Source: Deinococcus frigens DSM 12807 (GTDB taxonomy: Bacteria > Deinococcota > Deinococci > Deinococcales > Deinococcaceae). From it: a DNA stretch of 64,000 nt. Positions 8,043 through 17,106 of this stretch are shown one piece after another. Both the position numbers and the translations under genes were made by a program. The notes beneath the pieces were generated by a model, which searched no databases, had not been told where the DNA came from, and was given only the letters and a program-made list of their open reading frames with translations. Positions within the stretch are counted from its first letter, which is position 1. Each line of letters starts with the position of its first letter. The DNA lies in contig NZ_JNIW01000013.1 in assembly GCF_000701425.1 (NCBI RefSeq), positions 1-64,000 on the forward strand, in the 5' to 3' direction.

Positions 8043-9710
8043 TCAGCCCCGGCCTGTCGGCAGCACAGGGGCCGCGTCGGCTTTCTGATCCGCCGTGCCG
8101 TAGGCGTAGGCGTAATACGAGTCGCTGGTGCGGGCGATCTTGTTCAGCACGATGCCCAGCACGGTGACATTGGCCACCCGGGCATTTTGCAGGCTGCGCT
8201 CCACGTCGTTCAGGCGGGTCTTGCCGCCCTCTACCACCAGAATCACGCCATCGGTGTAGGGGGCCACGGCCAGCGTGTCGGGCAGGCCCAGCATCGGGGG
8301 CGTGTCGATCAGCACGTAGTCGTAGCCCTGCGCCCAGCGGTCCAGGTAGGTTCGGAAGGCGGACTGGTTCAGAATGCTGCCCGCGCCGTCGCCCCGGTGC
8401 GGCGTTCCGGCGGGCAGCAGGTCCACGTTGGTCGCGACCCGGGTGGCATGCGCCGCGTCGGGGCGCAGGAACATCTCGGTCACGGTTTTGGCGGGCGGCA
8501 GGCTCTCGTCGCTGCCGATCAGCGGGTGGGTGCCGAGGCGGTCCGGTGCCCAGACCTTGAGCTGGGTAGGGCGGCGCAGGTCCGCGTCGATGACCAGCAC
8601 CTTCTGACCGGCGGCCCCCAGGCTCTCGGCCAGGGCCGCCGTCATCGAACTCTTGCCCTCGCCGGGGTACGAGCTGGAAATCACCAGGCGGCGGTGGGTC
8701 CGCTCTCCCAGCATGGACTGCACGTTAATGCGTAAAAAGCCGATGCTCTCGTACAGCGGGCCACTGTGGCTGGCGGGCAGGAAACCGGCGCTCAGGTTAC
8801 GGCGGCGCACCAGCGGCAACTGTGCCAGCACTGGCAGGCCCAGCGGCAGCAGGTCCTCGGTGCCGTTGACCCGGCGGCGCAGGCTGTCAGTCAGCAGGAC
8901 CAGACCTGTAACCAGAAACAGCGAGAGCAGCCCGGCCAGTGCGGCATTGCGCGTGGGGCGCGGCGAGACCGCCCGGGTGGGGGCCACGGCGTCGGCTACC
9001 GGAATCAGGGTGCCGGTGGCCGCGGTTTCCAGCACCGCCATCTGCGACAGGTTTTGCTGTACCTGCCCGCGCGCCGACACCAGACTCTGACGTTCCAGCG
9101 GGTCCTGGATGGACTCGATGCGGGCCGTCAGGTTCTGGAGCTGCCCTTGCAGGCTCTGGCGCGACCGCGTCACGCTCTGCTTGGCGCGGGCGTTGTCCCA
9201 GTCCAGCAGCGCGGCCACGCCGTCCTCGGCCAGTTGCTGGGCGGCCTGGGGGCTTTCGCCCTGCGCGCGGATCTCGTACACGCCGCGCTGCTGGGTGTCC
9301 AGGCGGGCGCGCACCTTCAGGCGGTTAAAGACATTGGCCGAGAGTTCCCGGCTCAGGTCCGTACGCATCTCGCCGACGATCTCGGGAGGCAGTTTGCTCT
9401 TTTCCAGCCGTCCGATGATGGTGGCCACCAGCTTGCGGCTGTGCAGCACCTGCTCCACCGCCCCCTGCGGCAGCGGCGGGGCCGTGACCAGCGTGTTGTT
9501 GATCAGCGAGTTCTGGGCGTTGCTGTCCACCGCGATGATGCTGGCGCTGGATTCGTAGACGGGGGCCTGCCGACTGGACAGCAGATACGCCGTGCCCGCC
9601 ACCACCGCTGGACCCAGGATCAGCAGCGGCGCGTACCGTCTGAGGGTGCCAAAAACTTGCCGCAGGTCAATTTGATCGGCATTCACGGGACGGGGAGGCG
9701 CGCTCTGCAT
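8043..9710 (-). CDS. Wzz-type chain-length regulator fused to BY-kinase (EPS tyrosine autokinase)
   Basis: 555 aa. The Wzz domain is bounded by membrane segments at ~26-44 and ~257-275 with a coiled-coil-prone region between. The cytoplasmic kinase follows: Walker A YPGEGKSS (~348-355), Walker A' VLVIDADLRRP (~371-381) and Walker B YDYVLIDTPP (~463). The tail has a tyrosine cluster (SYYAYAYG), the usual autophosphorylation site of BY-kinases. Predicted role: controlling chain length and export by cycles of phosphorylation. It is first in the minus-strand unit kinase-polymerase-CBM. TACACT lies 8 nt before the ATG, suggesting leaderless transcription. A paralogue is at 41025-42623. Confidence 0.9.
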   Translation of the reverse strand: MQSAPPRPVNADQIDLRQVFGTLRRYAPLLILGPAVVAGTAYLLSSRQAPVYESSASIIAVDSNAQNSLINNTLVTAPPLPQGAVEQVLHSRKLVATIIGRLEKSKLPPEIVGEMRTDLSRELSANVFNRLKVRARLDTQQRGVYEIRAQGESPQAAQQLAEDGVAALLDWDNARAKQSVTRSRQSLQGQLQNLTARIESIQDPLERQSLVSARGQVQQNLSQMAVLETAATGTLIPVADAVAPTRAVSPRPTRNAALAGLLSLFLVTGLVLLTDSLRRRVNGTEDLLPLGLPVLAQLPLVRRRNLSAGFLPASHSGPLYESIGFLRINVQSMLGERTHRRLVISSSYPGEGKSSMTAALAESLGAAGQKVLVIDADLRRPTQLKVWAPDRLGTHPLIGSDESLPPAKTVTEMFLRPDAAHATRVATNVDLLPAGTPHRGDGAGSILNQSAFRTYLDRWAQGYDYVLIDTPPMLGLPDTLAVAPYTDGVILVVEGGKTRLNDVERSLQNARVANVTVLGIVLNKIARTSDSYYAYAYGTADQKADAAPVLPTGRG

Positions 9711-9718
9711 TCTCGTTT

Positions 9719-9724
9719 AGTGTA
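9719..9724 (-). promoter_or_regulatory. putative leaderless -10 box of the kinase gene
   Basis: TACACT on the minus strand, 8 nt before the ATG at 9710. The distance puts the transcript start at or near the A of the ATG. No good -35 hexamer was seen. Confidence 0.4.
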
Positions 9725-10420
9725 GAGCGGCGGGGCGGGAGATTGCTATATAGGCTTAACCTCATGAAAGGGGTCAGAGTTTCGCCCAATCAGCAGGGGG
9801 GATTGGCAAGGGGGGCTGACAGGTCGACGAGCCGTTGAACTTCGGGTCGTCGGGGTTCTTGTCAAACCGCGCTTCATAAAGGTTGCGTGGTCTGATACAG
9901 GTTGCGTGGTCTGGAAGAACATCTGGCGCTTTCCAGTCTGTTCTGGACTTTAACCGCAATCCTTTCAGGCATCTGAGACCGGGCCAGCCGCGGGTGGGGT
10001 CTGGGGTTCCGGCAGCCATCAGGCGCAGGGCAGCCTCCAGGCCTCCCGCCCCATTCCCAAGACTTGGCAGGTGGCCTTCCGGCACATGGTCTGCCTCGGC
10101 CAGTGACGCTGCCTGGGGGCGGCACTGCTCTGGTGGACCGCCTGGGCTGTCCCATGCTTCCCCTCACGGCCAGTGCCCAGGCGTTCTCTCCGGTCTACGA
10201 GATCCAGGGACCCTCGGATAATGCGCTGGCGTTTCCGACGGCCCCCTCGGTCCCCATACCGGAGCGCAGGGCGGCGCTGCGGCAGCGGTGGAGAGGCCGC
10301 AGGCGAAAGACAGTCCTGACCTGGATGCATGCTGAGAGACTGCCACAATCGGTCTGGCCCGGCCTCGCTGCCCACTGCCCCAGCAGAACACGTGCCACCC
10401 CCTTCCATTTTACCCCCAAA

Positions 10421-10442
10421 GTGTTATAGCCTCCTAGAACAC
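10421..10442. promoter_or_regulatory. 22-bp palindromic operator before the first ABC operon
   Basis: GTGTTATAG (10421-10429) and CTAGAACAC (10434-10442) form an inverted repeat matching at 8 of 9 arm positions around a 4-bp centre. It contains a TATAG that could be the -10 region. A further GTGTT half site lies at 10451-10455. It is 38 bp upstream of the binding-protein ATG. The GntR gene inside the operon is the natural candidate to bind it, but that is inference. Confidence 0.5.
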
Positions 10443-10480
10443 ATCAACGGGTGTTTTTGCCCATTTTCGGAGGTCTTCCT

Positions 10481-12061
10481 ATGAACGTGAAGAGACTGTC
10501 CCACATTTCTATTGCCCTCGTCGCCGCCCTGAGCGTGGGCCAGGCGTTCGCCGCCACCCGTGGAGGCCAGATGGTCTACGGGCGCTACGCCGATTCGCTG
10601 TTCCTCGACCCGGTGCTGAACGACGCCAACCTGGACATCTGGATTCTGACCAACCTGTACGACACGCTGCTCCAGCCCACCAACGACGGCAAGGGCGTGC
10701 AGCCCGGACTGGCAAGCAGCTATGCGGCGTCCAACGGCGGCAAGACCCTGACCCTGACCCTGCGCTCCGGGCTGAGATTCGCCGACGGCAGCGCCCTCAC
10801 GGCAGCCGACGTGAAATGGTCTTTAGACCGCGCCCGCAACCCGGAGGCCGGGGCGTGGAACAGCTCGCTCGCCAGCATCAATTCCATCGCCGTCAGCGGC
10901 AGCAAGGTCACGCTGAACCTCAAACAGCCCGATCCCACGCTGCCCGCCGCGCTGGCAACCTTCAACGCTGCGATCATGCCGCAGAAGCTGTTTACCGCCG
11001 CCCCCGGCAAGAACGACGCCGAGAAGGCCAAGGCCTTTGCCGAGAGGCCCATCGGTTCCGGCCCGTTCGTGCTCAGCGAGTGGAAGCGCGGCTCGTACAT
11101 GGTCCTCAAGCGCAACCCGTACTACTGGAAAAAGGGCGACGACGGCAAGGCGCTGCCCTACCTGGACAGCGTGCGCTTCGAGATCATTCCCGACGACAAC
11201 ACCCGCATCCTGAAATTGCAGGCCGGGGAGTTGCAGGGCGCGGAATTTATCCCGCTGAGCCGCGTGGCCGAGCTGAAGGCCGACCCCAGGATCAACATGG
11301 TGCTGTTTCCGTCCACCAAGGTCAACAGCATCCTGATGAACAACCGCCCCAAGCTCAACGATGGCACCGAGAATCCGCTGAGTGACCCCAACGTGCGTCA
11401 GGCGCTGAATTACGCCGCCAACAAAGACGCGCTGATCCAGGTGGTCACCTACGGCACCGGCAAGCTGATGAAGTCCTATATGTCGTCCACCACGCCGCTG
11501 TTCGACGCCAAGCAGACCGGCTTTCCCTACGATCTGGCCAAGGCCAGGTCATTGATGGCCGCCAGCAAATACAAGAACGGCTTTGACCTGACCGTGCTGG
11601 CGACCAGCGGCAGCGCCGACGATCTTGCCCTGCTGACCGCCCTCCAGCAGATGTGGAGCGCGGTGGGCGTGAGGCTCAAGATCGAGCAGCTCGACGCCGC
11701 GACCAAGACCGCCCGCTACCGCGCCAACGACTTCCAGATGCGCACGGCGGCCTGGACCAACGACATCAATGATCCCAGCCAGATCACCACCTACTACGCC
11801 GTCTTCGACAACATCGAGTCAGTCCACACGGGGTTCAAGAGCGCCGAGATCGACAAGCTGTTCGCCCAGAGCCAGCAGGAGCTGAACGCGGCCAGACGTG
11901 CGTCCCAGTACCAGCAGATTCAGAGCATCTACCTGAAGGCCGCGCCGATTGTCTACCTGTACGAGACGCCGTATCCGGTGGCGCTGTCCAACAAGGTCAA
12001 GGGCTTTTTCCAGATTCCGCTGGGCAACAACATCTTCGCCGGGGCCTCCCTCGAGAAGTAG
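10481..12061 (+). CDS. ABC transporter substrate-binding protein, family 5 (peptide/dipeptide type)
   Basis: 526 aa. ATG 10481 is preceded by GGAGG, and the signal peptide ends at QAFAA (residue ~22). The mature protein has the SBP_bac_5 pattern: LDPVLNDANLD near the N-terminus, ADVKWSLDRARNP, a central LKRNPYYWKKG and the late lobe with ANKDALIQVVTYG. There is no lipobox, so it is probably a soluble periplasmic protein. Such proteins deliver oligopeptides, dipeptides or sugar oligomers to Dpp/Opp-type permeases. It heads the operon of two permeases, two ATPases and several hydrolases, which favours peptides or amino-acid derivatives. A strong hairpin separates it from the permease gene. Confidence 0.9.
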   Translation: MNVKRLSHISIALVAALSVGQAFAATRGGQMVYGRYADSLFLDPVLNDANLDIWILTNLYDTLLQPTNDGKGVQPGLASSYAASNGGKTLTLTLRSGLRFADGSALTAADVKWSLDRARNPEAGAWNSSLASINSIAVSGSKVTLNLKQPDPTLPAALATFNAAIMPQKLFTAAPGKNDAEKAKAFAERPIGSGPFVLSEWKRGSYMVLKRNPYYWKKGDDGKALPYLDSVRFEIIPDDNTRILKLQAGELQGAEFIPLSRVAELKADPRINMVLFPSTKVNSILMNNRPKLNDGTENPLSDPNVRQALNYAANKDALIQVVTYGTGKLMKSYMSSTTPLFDAKQTGFPYDLAKARSLMAASKYKNGFDLTVLATSGSADDLALLTALQQMWSAVGVRLKIEQLDAATKTARYRANDFQMRTAAWTNDINDPSQITTYYAVFDNIESVHTGFKSAEIDKLFAQSQQELNAARRASQYQQIQSIYLKAAPIVYLYETPYPVALSNKVKGFFQIPLGNNIFAGASLEK

Positions 12062-12094
12062 GTCGGGTTTCTGAGCTGACGTGATGGACGCTCC

Positions 12095-12125
12095 ACGCCG
12101 CCCCTGACGCCAGCTGGGGCGGCGT
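12095..12125 (+). terminator. strong hairpin between binding-protein and permease genes
   Basis: ACGCCGCCCC (12095-12104) and GGGGCGGCGT (12116-12125) form a perfect 10-bp GC-rich stem with an 11-nt loop, followed by CCCAGTTTCTCC. It probably acts as a partial terminator or RNA-stabilising structure, giving more binding protein than permease. Confidence 0.6.
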
Positions 12126-12247
12126 CCCAGTTTCTCCTTGTCCCTGGCTCTCTTCTTGGGGGAGCTGGCCGCGTAGCGGACCGAGGGGTTCTCGTGGGAG
12201 CGTCCCATTCACCTTTAATTCCCTTGCTTTTCCCACCGGGAGGACCG

Positions 12248-13186
12248 ATGCACGCGAGTTACGTGATCCGGCGCTTGCTCCAGATCATTCCCACCTTTCT
12301 GGCCGTGATGCTGGTGGTCTTTTTGCTGGTGCGCCTGCTGCCGGGTGATCCGGCCAGCGCCATCCTGGGCGACCGGGCCACGGCGGAGATCGTGGAGCGC
12401 ACCAACCGCGAGCTGGGCTTGGACCGCTCCCTGCCCGTGCAATTCGGGGTGTTCGTCCGCAATTTGCTTCAGGGAAATCTGGGCGACAGCATCAGCCTCA
12501 AGATTCCGGTGATCCGTCTGATCGGCGAGCGGCTGCCCACCACCCTCTTCCTGACCGCCTACGCCGCCGTGCTGGGCGTGCTGATGGCGGTGCCGCTGGC
12601 CGTGCTGGCCGCCGTGCGCCGCAACACCTGGGTGGACGCACTGATCCGCGCGGTGTTTCAGGTGGGTCTGTCGCTGCCGGTGTTCTACGTGGCCCTGCAA
12701 CTGCTGAGCCTGCTGGGCGCGCGGCTGGGCTGGTTTCCCATCGGCGGCTACGGCGAGAACTTCACGGGTCACCTGTACCACCTTTTTTTGCCCGCGCTGA
12801 CGCTGGGGCTGAATCTGGCGGCCATCCTCGTCCGCACGCTGCGAAACAGCATTATTGAGGTGCTGACCGCCGAATATGTGGACTTTGCGCGGGCCAAGGG
12901 GTTGAGGAGCCGCGTGATCATGACCCGTCATGTGCTGCGCAACGCCTTAATCGCTACGGTCACGCTGCTGGGCCTGAACATCGGCGCATTGATCGGCGGC
13001 GCAGTCATTACCGAAACCGTCTTCGCCATTCCTGGTGTCGGACGGCTGATGGTGGACGCCATCTTCGGGCGCGATTACCCGGTGATCCAGGGCCTGACGC
13101 TGACCTTTGCGATTATCGTGTCACTGGTGTTCCTGATCACCGATCTGATCCACGCCCGCCTTGACCCCCGCGCGGAGCTGACATGA
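12248..13186 (+). CDS. ABC transporter permease, DppB/OppB family
   Basis: 312 aa, six predicted membrane segments. ATG 12248 follows GGGAGGACCG; a longer frame back to 12194 lacks an SD. It starts with the family opening (YVIRRLLQIIPTFLAVMLVVF) followed by RLLPGDPASAILG. The EAA-like cytoplasmic loop is YVDFARAKGLRSRVIMTRHVLRNA. It ends in the DppB-type HARLDPRAELT motif. It pairs with the DppC-type permease directly downstream, whose ATG overlaps this stop by 4 nt. Confidence 0.92.
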   Translation: MHASYVIRRLLQIIPTFLAVMLVVFLLVRLLPGDPASAILGDRATAEIVERTNRELGLDRSLPVQFGVFVRNLLQGNLGDSISLKIPVIRLIGERLPTTLFLTAYAAVLGVLMAVPLAVLAAVRRNTWVDALIRAVFQVGLSLPVFYVALQLLSLLGARLGWFPIGGYGENFTGHLYHLFLPALTLGLNLAAILVRTLRNSIIEVLTAEYVDFARAKGLRSRVIMTRHVLRNALIATVTLLGLNIGALIGGAVITETVFAIPGVGRLMVDAIFGRDYPVIQGLTLTFAIIVSLVFLITDLIHARLDPRAELT

Positions 13187-14037
13187 CCACCATGCACTCG
13201 CCCGTGCTGGAGGTGCCCGCTCGCCCACGCCGCCGACTGCCCAAGCCCACGCTGCTGATCGGGCTGGCGCTGCTGCTCCTTCTGATCTTCGCCGCCCTGT
13301 TTCCACGCGTGCTGGCCCCCTTCAGCCCCACCGATTTCGATTACGAGGCGCTGCTCAAAGGGCCGAGCGCCAAGCACCCCTTCGGCACCGACAACTTCGG
13401 GCGCGATGTGCTGAGCCGCGTGATCTACGGCACCCGCACCGATATGCAAATTGCCATTTTCACCACCCTCTTTCCCTTTATCTTCGGCACGCTGCTAGGT
13501 GCGCTGACGGGCTACCTGGGCCGCTGGAGCGACGCCGTGGTGGGCCGCGTCGCCGATCTGGTGGTGGTCTTTCCCTTCCTGGTGCTGGTGATCGCCATCG
13601 TGGCGGTGCTGGGGCCGGGCCTGACGAACATGTACATCGCGGTCAGCGCGGTGGGCTGGGTCAGCTACTGGCGGCTGACGCGCGGCGAGGTGATGAGCCA
13701 GAAAAAAGCCGAGTACGCGCAGGCCGGGCGGGTGCTGGGCTACAGCCCCAGCCGCATCCTGCTGCGCCACCTGCTGCCCAACGCGGTCACGCCCGCCATC
13801 GTGTATTTAATGACCGACATGAGCCTGGGCATTCTGCTGGGCGCGTCGCTGGGTTACCTGGGCCTGGGCGCGCAGCCGCCGACGCCCGAATGGGGCGTGA
13901 TGGTGGCTGACGGCAAGAACTTCATGGCCACCGCGTGGTGGATCAGCACCTTTCCCGGCCTGGCCCTGACGCTGGCGGGCGTGACCTTCAGCCTGATCGG
14001 CGACGGTTTGGCCGACGCCCTGAGGCCCCGCGCATGA
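13183..14037 (+). CDS. ABC transporter permease, DppC/OppC family
   Basis: 284 aa. It has a DppC layout: a first membrane helix near residues 24-44, an extracytoplasmic segment with KHPFGTDNFGRDVLSRVIYG, then five more helices. The EAA loop is EYAQAGRVLGYSPSRILLRHLLPN, and the end is [14 protein letters not shown]. The start ATG overlaps the preceding stop (ATGA) and its own stop overlaps the next ATG, so translation is coupled on both sides. Confidence 0.92.
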   Translation: MTTMHSPVLEVPARPRRRLPKPTLLIGLALLLLLIFAALFPRVLAPFSPTDFDYEALLKGPSAKHPFGTDNFGRDVLSRVIYGTRTDMQIAIFTTLFPFIFGTLLGALTGYLGRWSDAVVGRVADLVVVFPFLVLVIAIVAVLGPGLTNMYIAVSAVGWVSYWRLTRGEVMSQKKAEYAQAGRVLGYSPSRILLRHLLPNAVTPAIVYLMTDMSLGILLGASLGYLGLGAQPPTPEWGVMVADGKNFMATAWWISTFPGLALTLAGVTFSLIGDGLADALRPRA

Positions 14038-15038
14038 CTGCGCCACTGCTCAAGGTGCGTGACTTGAACGTCCGTATTCCCACGCCCGCCGGCGTCCTGC
14101 ATGCCGTGCGGGGCGTCAACTTTGACCTGATGCCCGGCGAGGTACTGGGTCTGGTGGGCGAGTCCGGCAGCGGCAAGAGCGTCACCCTGCGCTCGCTGAT
14201 CCGCCTGCACCGCCCGCCGATTGGGATGACGGGGACGGTGGAGTACGGCGGCCAGAATCTGCTGGCTGCGTCCGAGGCCAAACTGCGCGACGTGCGTGGC
14301 GGGCAGATCAGCATGATCTTTCAGGAACCGATGTCGGCCCTGAATCCGGTGCTGACGGTGGGCGAGCAGATCGGGGAAAACCTGCGCGAACACAAGGGGC
14401 TGCGGGGCCGTGCGGCGCAGGAGCGGGCCGCCGAACTGCTGGACCTGACCGGCATTCCCAGCCCCAAAGCACGCCTCGCCGATTACCCGCACCAGTTCTC
14501 CGGCGGGATGCGCCAGCGGGCCATGATCGCCATTGCGCTGGCCTCCGAGCCGCAGTTGTTGCTGGCCGATGAGCCGACGACGGCGCTGGACGTGACCATT
14601 CAGGATCAGATTCTGAGGCTGCTGCTGCGGCTGCGCGAGGAGCTGCACATGGGCGTCATTCTGGTCACGCACGATCTGGGTGTGGTGGCGCAGACGTGTG
14701 ACCGGGTGGCCGTGATGTACGGCGGGCGACTGGTGGAAACGGCGGGCGTGAATAGCCTGTTCCACGCGCCCAAACACGCCTACACGCTGGGCCTGCTGCG
14801 GAGTCTGCCGGGAGCCGGGGAACACCGCCGCCCGTTGCAGCCGATTCCCGGCGGACCGCCCGATTTGCGTTTCCTGCCGCCCGGCTGCCCCTTCGCGCCG
14901 CGCTGCGAGTACGTGACTGACGAGTGCCGGGCGGGTGAGCCGCCGCTGCTGGAAGTCGCCCCGGGGCGCTTCAGCGCCTGCATTCATCACGACGAGCTGC
15001 CCGCCCTGAAACCCACACTTGCGGAGGTGGGCGCGTGA
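14034..15038 (+). CDS. ABC transporter ATPase, DppD/OppD type
   Basis: 334 aa. ATG 14034 overlaps the permease stop by 4 nt; the frame is open further upstream, but only as an out-of-frame reading of the permease gene. Motifs: Walker A GESGSGKS (~43), Q-loop FQEP, signature FSGGMRQR (~158), Walker [13 protein letters not shown] (~178) and H-loop THDLG. The C-terminal oligopeptide-type extension has [11 protein letters not shown] and further cysteines, as in DppD proteins. It forms a heterodimer with the next ATPase. Confidence 0.92.
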   Translation: MTAPLLKVRDLNVRIPTPAGVLHAVRGVNFDLMPGEVLGLVGESGSGKSVTLRSLIRLHRPPIGMTGTVEYGGQNLLAASEAKLRDVRGGQISMIFQEPMSALNPVLTVGEQIGENLREHKGLRGRAAQERAAELLDLTGIPSPKARLADYPHQFSGGMRQRAMIAIALASEPQLLLADEPTTALDVTIQDQILRLLLRLREELHMGVILVTHDLGVVAQTCDRVAVMYGGRLVETAGVNSLFHAPKHAYTLGLLRSLPGAGEHRRPLQPIPGGPPDLRFLPPGCPFAPRCEYVTDECRAGEPPLLEVAPGRFSACIHHDELPALKPTLAEVGA

Positions 15039-16078
15039 CCGTTCCACTTTCCAAATCTTCTCCACCCCTGATGGAGATTCATAACCTGACCAAGACGTTT
15101 CCAGTGGCGCAGAGTCTGCTTTCGCGCTGGCGGGGGCAGCCACAACGCGCTGTGCAGGCCCTGACCGACGTGGAACTGACGGTGCGGCGCGGCGAAACTT
15201 TGGGCATCGTGGGTGAGAGCGGCTGCGGCAAATCCACGCTGGCGCGGACGCTGGTGCGGCTGTACGACGCGGACCGGGGCAGCGTCCGTTACGGCGATCT
15301 GGACGTGCTGGCGCTGCGCGGCGCGGACCTGCGGCAGTACAACCGCCGGGTCCAGATGATCTTTCAGGATCCGTATTCCAGCCTGAACCCGCGCATGACC
15401 GTGGAGGCCGTGCTGCGCGAGGCGCTGAGTGTGCATAAGATGCGCCCTGCGGGAGAGCAGCCCGCCCGTGTGCGCGAGCTGCTGAAGCTGGTGGGCCTGC
15501 CGCCCGAGGCCGCCGGACGCCTCCCGCACGAGTTCTCCGGCGGCCAGCGCCAGCGCATCGGCATCGCGCGGGCGCTGGCGCTGGAGCCGGAATGCCTGAT
15601 TGCCGATGAGCTGGTGTCCGCGCTGGACGTGTCGGTGCAGGCGCAGGTGGTCAATCTGCTGCTGGAATTGCAGGAACGCCTGGACCTGACCGTGCTGTTC
15701 GTGGCCCACGACCTGCGGCTGGTGCGCCACATCTCGCACCGGGTGGCGGTGATGTACCTGGGCCGGGTGGTGGAGGTGTCGGACACGGCGGCGATCTTCA
15801 CAACTCCGCGTCATCCGTACACGCAGGCACTCCTGGCCGCCGCTCCCACCCTCGATCCCAGTCAGCGCACGGCGGCCCCAGCCATCACGGGCGAGCTGCC
15901 CAGTCCGCTGAACGTGCCGAGCGGCTGCGCCTTCCGCACGCGCTGCCCGCACGCTTTTGACCGCTGTGCCGTGGAGCGGCCCGCGCTGCTTCAGTTGAAG
16001 GACGGCCCGGAGGTGGCCTGTCACCTGTACGATTCCGCCGCTCCCCTCACGCCCGCGCCCCTTAGGGTGGCGACATGA
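15035..16078 (+). CDS. ABC transporter ATPase, DppF/OppF type
   Basis: 347 aa, starting at GTG 15035 in a GTGA overlap. Walker A is GESGCGKST, Q-loop FQDPYSSLNP and signature FSGGQRQRIG. Walker B reads LIADELVSALD, with Leu in place of the usual Pro after Asp-Glu; the catalytic Glu is kept. C-terminal cysteines (SGCAFRTRCPHAFDRC) are typical of the family. It could also energise the second permease pair at 24917-26767, which has no ATPase genes nearby (inference). Confidence 0.92.
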   Translation: MTVPLSKSSPPLMEIHNLTKTFPVAQSLLSRWRGQPQRAVQALTDVELTVRRGETLGIVGESGCGKSTLARTLVRLYDADRGSVRYGDLDVLALRGADLRQYNRRVQMIFQDPYSSLNPRMTVEAVLREALSVHKMRPAGEQPARVRELLKLVGLPPEAAGRLPHEFSGGQRQRIGIARALALEPECLIADELVSALDVSVQAQVVNLLLELQERLDLTVLFVAHDLRLVRHISHRVAVMYLGRVVEVSDTAAIFTTPRHPYTQALLAAAPTLDPSQRTAAPAITGELPSPLNVPSGCAFRTRCPHAFDRCAVERPALLQLKDGPEVACHLYDSAAPLTPAPLRVAT

Positions 16079-17106
16079 AAGCTCCCGTGCTGGACACCTT
16101 GCCCGCAGTTGCCGAGACCTTCACCTGGCCGCTGGGGATTGACCGCACGCTGGCGGTGCCGGTGGGGGCGCAACTGCGCGGGCAACTGGAATACGGCATC
16201 GCCTGCGGCGATATTCCACGCGGCGCGCGGCTGCCCAGCGTGCGCGAGCTGTCGCAGGAGCTGGGCGTGGCGCACATGACGGTGGCCGGCGTGTACAAGG
16301 AGCTGCTGGGCCTGGGCCTGATCGTGACCTCGCGCGGGCGCGGAACCTTCGTGGCCGACGCGCCGCAGCCGCCGCCCGGCCCCGATCCGGCGCGGCTGAC
16401 CCGGCTGCTCTCGGAAACGCTCGCGCAGGCCGAGGGCGAGGGCTATGGCCTGCGGCAAATCGGCGAGGCCATGAACGCCCTGATCGCGCGCGGCGCACGT
16501 CCGCCCCAGACTGGCGTCAGCGTGCTGCTGGTGGGCCTGTTTGCAGATGCCACCCGCAGTTATGCGGCGGATGTGCAGGCGGCGCTGCCCGCCGGGGACC
16601 GCGTTCAGGCGGTCACGCTGGACGATTTGCGCTCCGGGCGCTCGCTGGAGGGGACGCAGAACGCCGACGTGGTGCTGGCGCTGGCCCACCGCCTGGCCGA
16701 GACCCGCGCCCTGCTGCCCGGCTGGGAAATCATTCCAGTGGGCTTTATTCCCTCGCAACGCACCCGCGCGGCGCTGGCGGCCCTCGATCCCATGATCCGG
16801 CTGGCCATCGTGGCGACCTTCGAGGAGTTCCTGCCCACCTTTCTGGGCGGCGTCAAACGCTTCGCGCCACATGTGTCCGCCATCCAGGCCACCCATCTTC
16901 ATGCCCCCGACTTGCAGAGCGTGCTGGATTCGTGCGACGTGGCGATCTACGCCACCGGCTCCGAAACCGTCCGCACCCTGATGCCCAACAAACCTACCCT
17001 GGAATACCGCCACATCGTTGACCCGCGCGACGTGGAGGGACTGGTGCTGCCCGCCGTGGAAGCGCAAAGGGTTCCGCGTCACAAGCCCACAAAGGAGCCG
17101 TTATGA
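16075..17106 (+). CDS. GntR-family transcriptional regulator with ligand-binding-like C-terminal domain
   Basis: 343 aa, ATGA overlap at its start. Residues ~25-95 form a GntR winged helix: LRGQLEYGIACGDIPRGARL, then PSVRELSQELGVAHMTVAGVYK and GLIVTSRGRGTFV. The remaining ~230 residues alternate beta strands and helices (SVLLVGLFADATRS, ADVVLALAHRLAE, IRLAIVATFEEFLP), in the style of a periplasmic-binding-protein fold used as an effector domain. It is embedded in the peptide operon with 4-nt overlaps on both sides, so it is probably a local regulator acting on the 10421-10442 palindrome. The ligand is unknown. Confidence 0.75.
   Translation: MKAPVLDTLPAVAETFTWPLGIDRTLAVPVGAQLRGQLEYGIACGDIPRGARLPSVRELSQELGVAHMTVAGVYKELLGLGLIVTSRGRGTFVADAPQPPPGPDPARLTRLLSETLAQAEGEGYGLRQIGEAMNALIARGARPPQTGVSVLLVGLFADATRSYAADVQAALPAGDRVQAVTLDDLRSGRSLEGTQNADVVLALAHRLAETRALLPGWEIIPVGFIPSQRTRAALAALDPMIRLAIVATFEEFLPTFLGGVKRFAPHVSAIQATHLHAPDLQSVLDSCDVAIYATGSETVRTLMPNKPTLEYRHIVDPRDVEGLVLPAVEAQRVPRHKPTKEPL

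Larger units (their letters stand above)
9711..10480. other. 770-bp intergenic region with decayed-looking sequence
   Basis: It separates the divergent kinase gene and the first ABC operon. A 15-bp direct repeat, AGGTTGCGTGGTCTG, occurs at 9880-9894 and 9899-9913 (19-bp period). Minus-strand frame 9774-9890 (NLYEARFDKNPDDPKF to a stop at 9774) reads like the tail of a lost gene, but I cannot name it. Positions 10064-10430 are open in several frames on both strands, with no start context. The 3' end holds the promoter/operator region of the ABC operon. Confidence 0.5.

Noticed and set aside
10064..10430. Open frames on both strands before the first ABC operon, one with a PVYEIQG-like motif resembling extracellular nucleases
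   Set aside because: No start context, no further domain similarity, and several overlapping frames are open because of the base composition.
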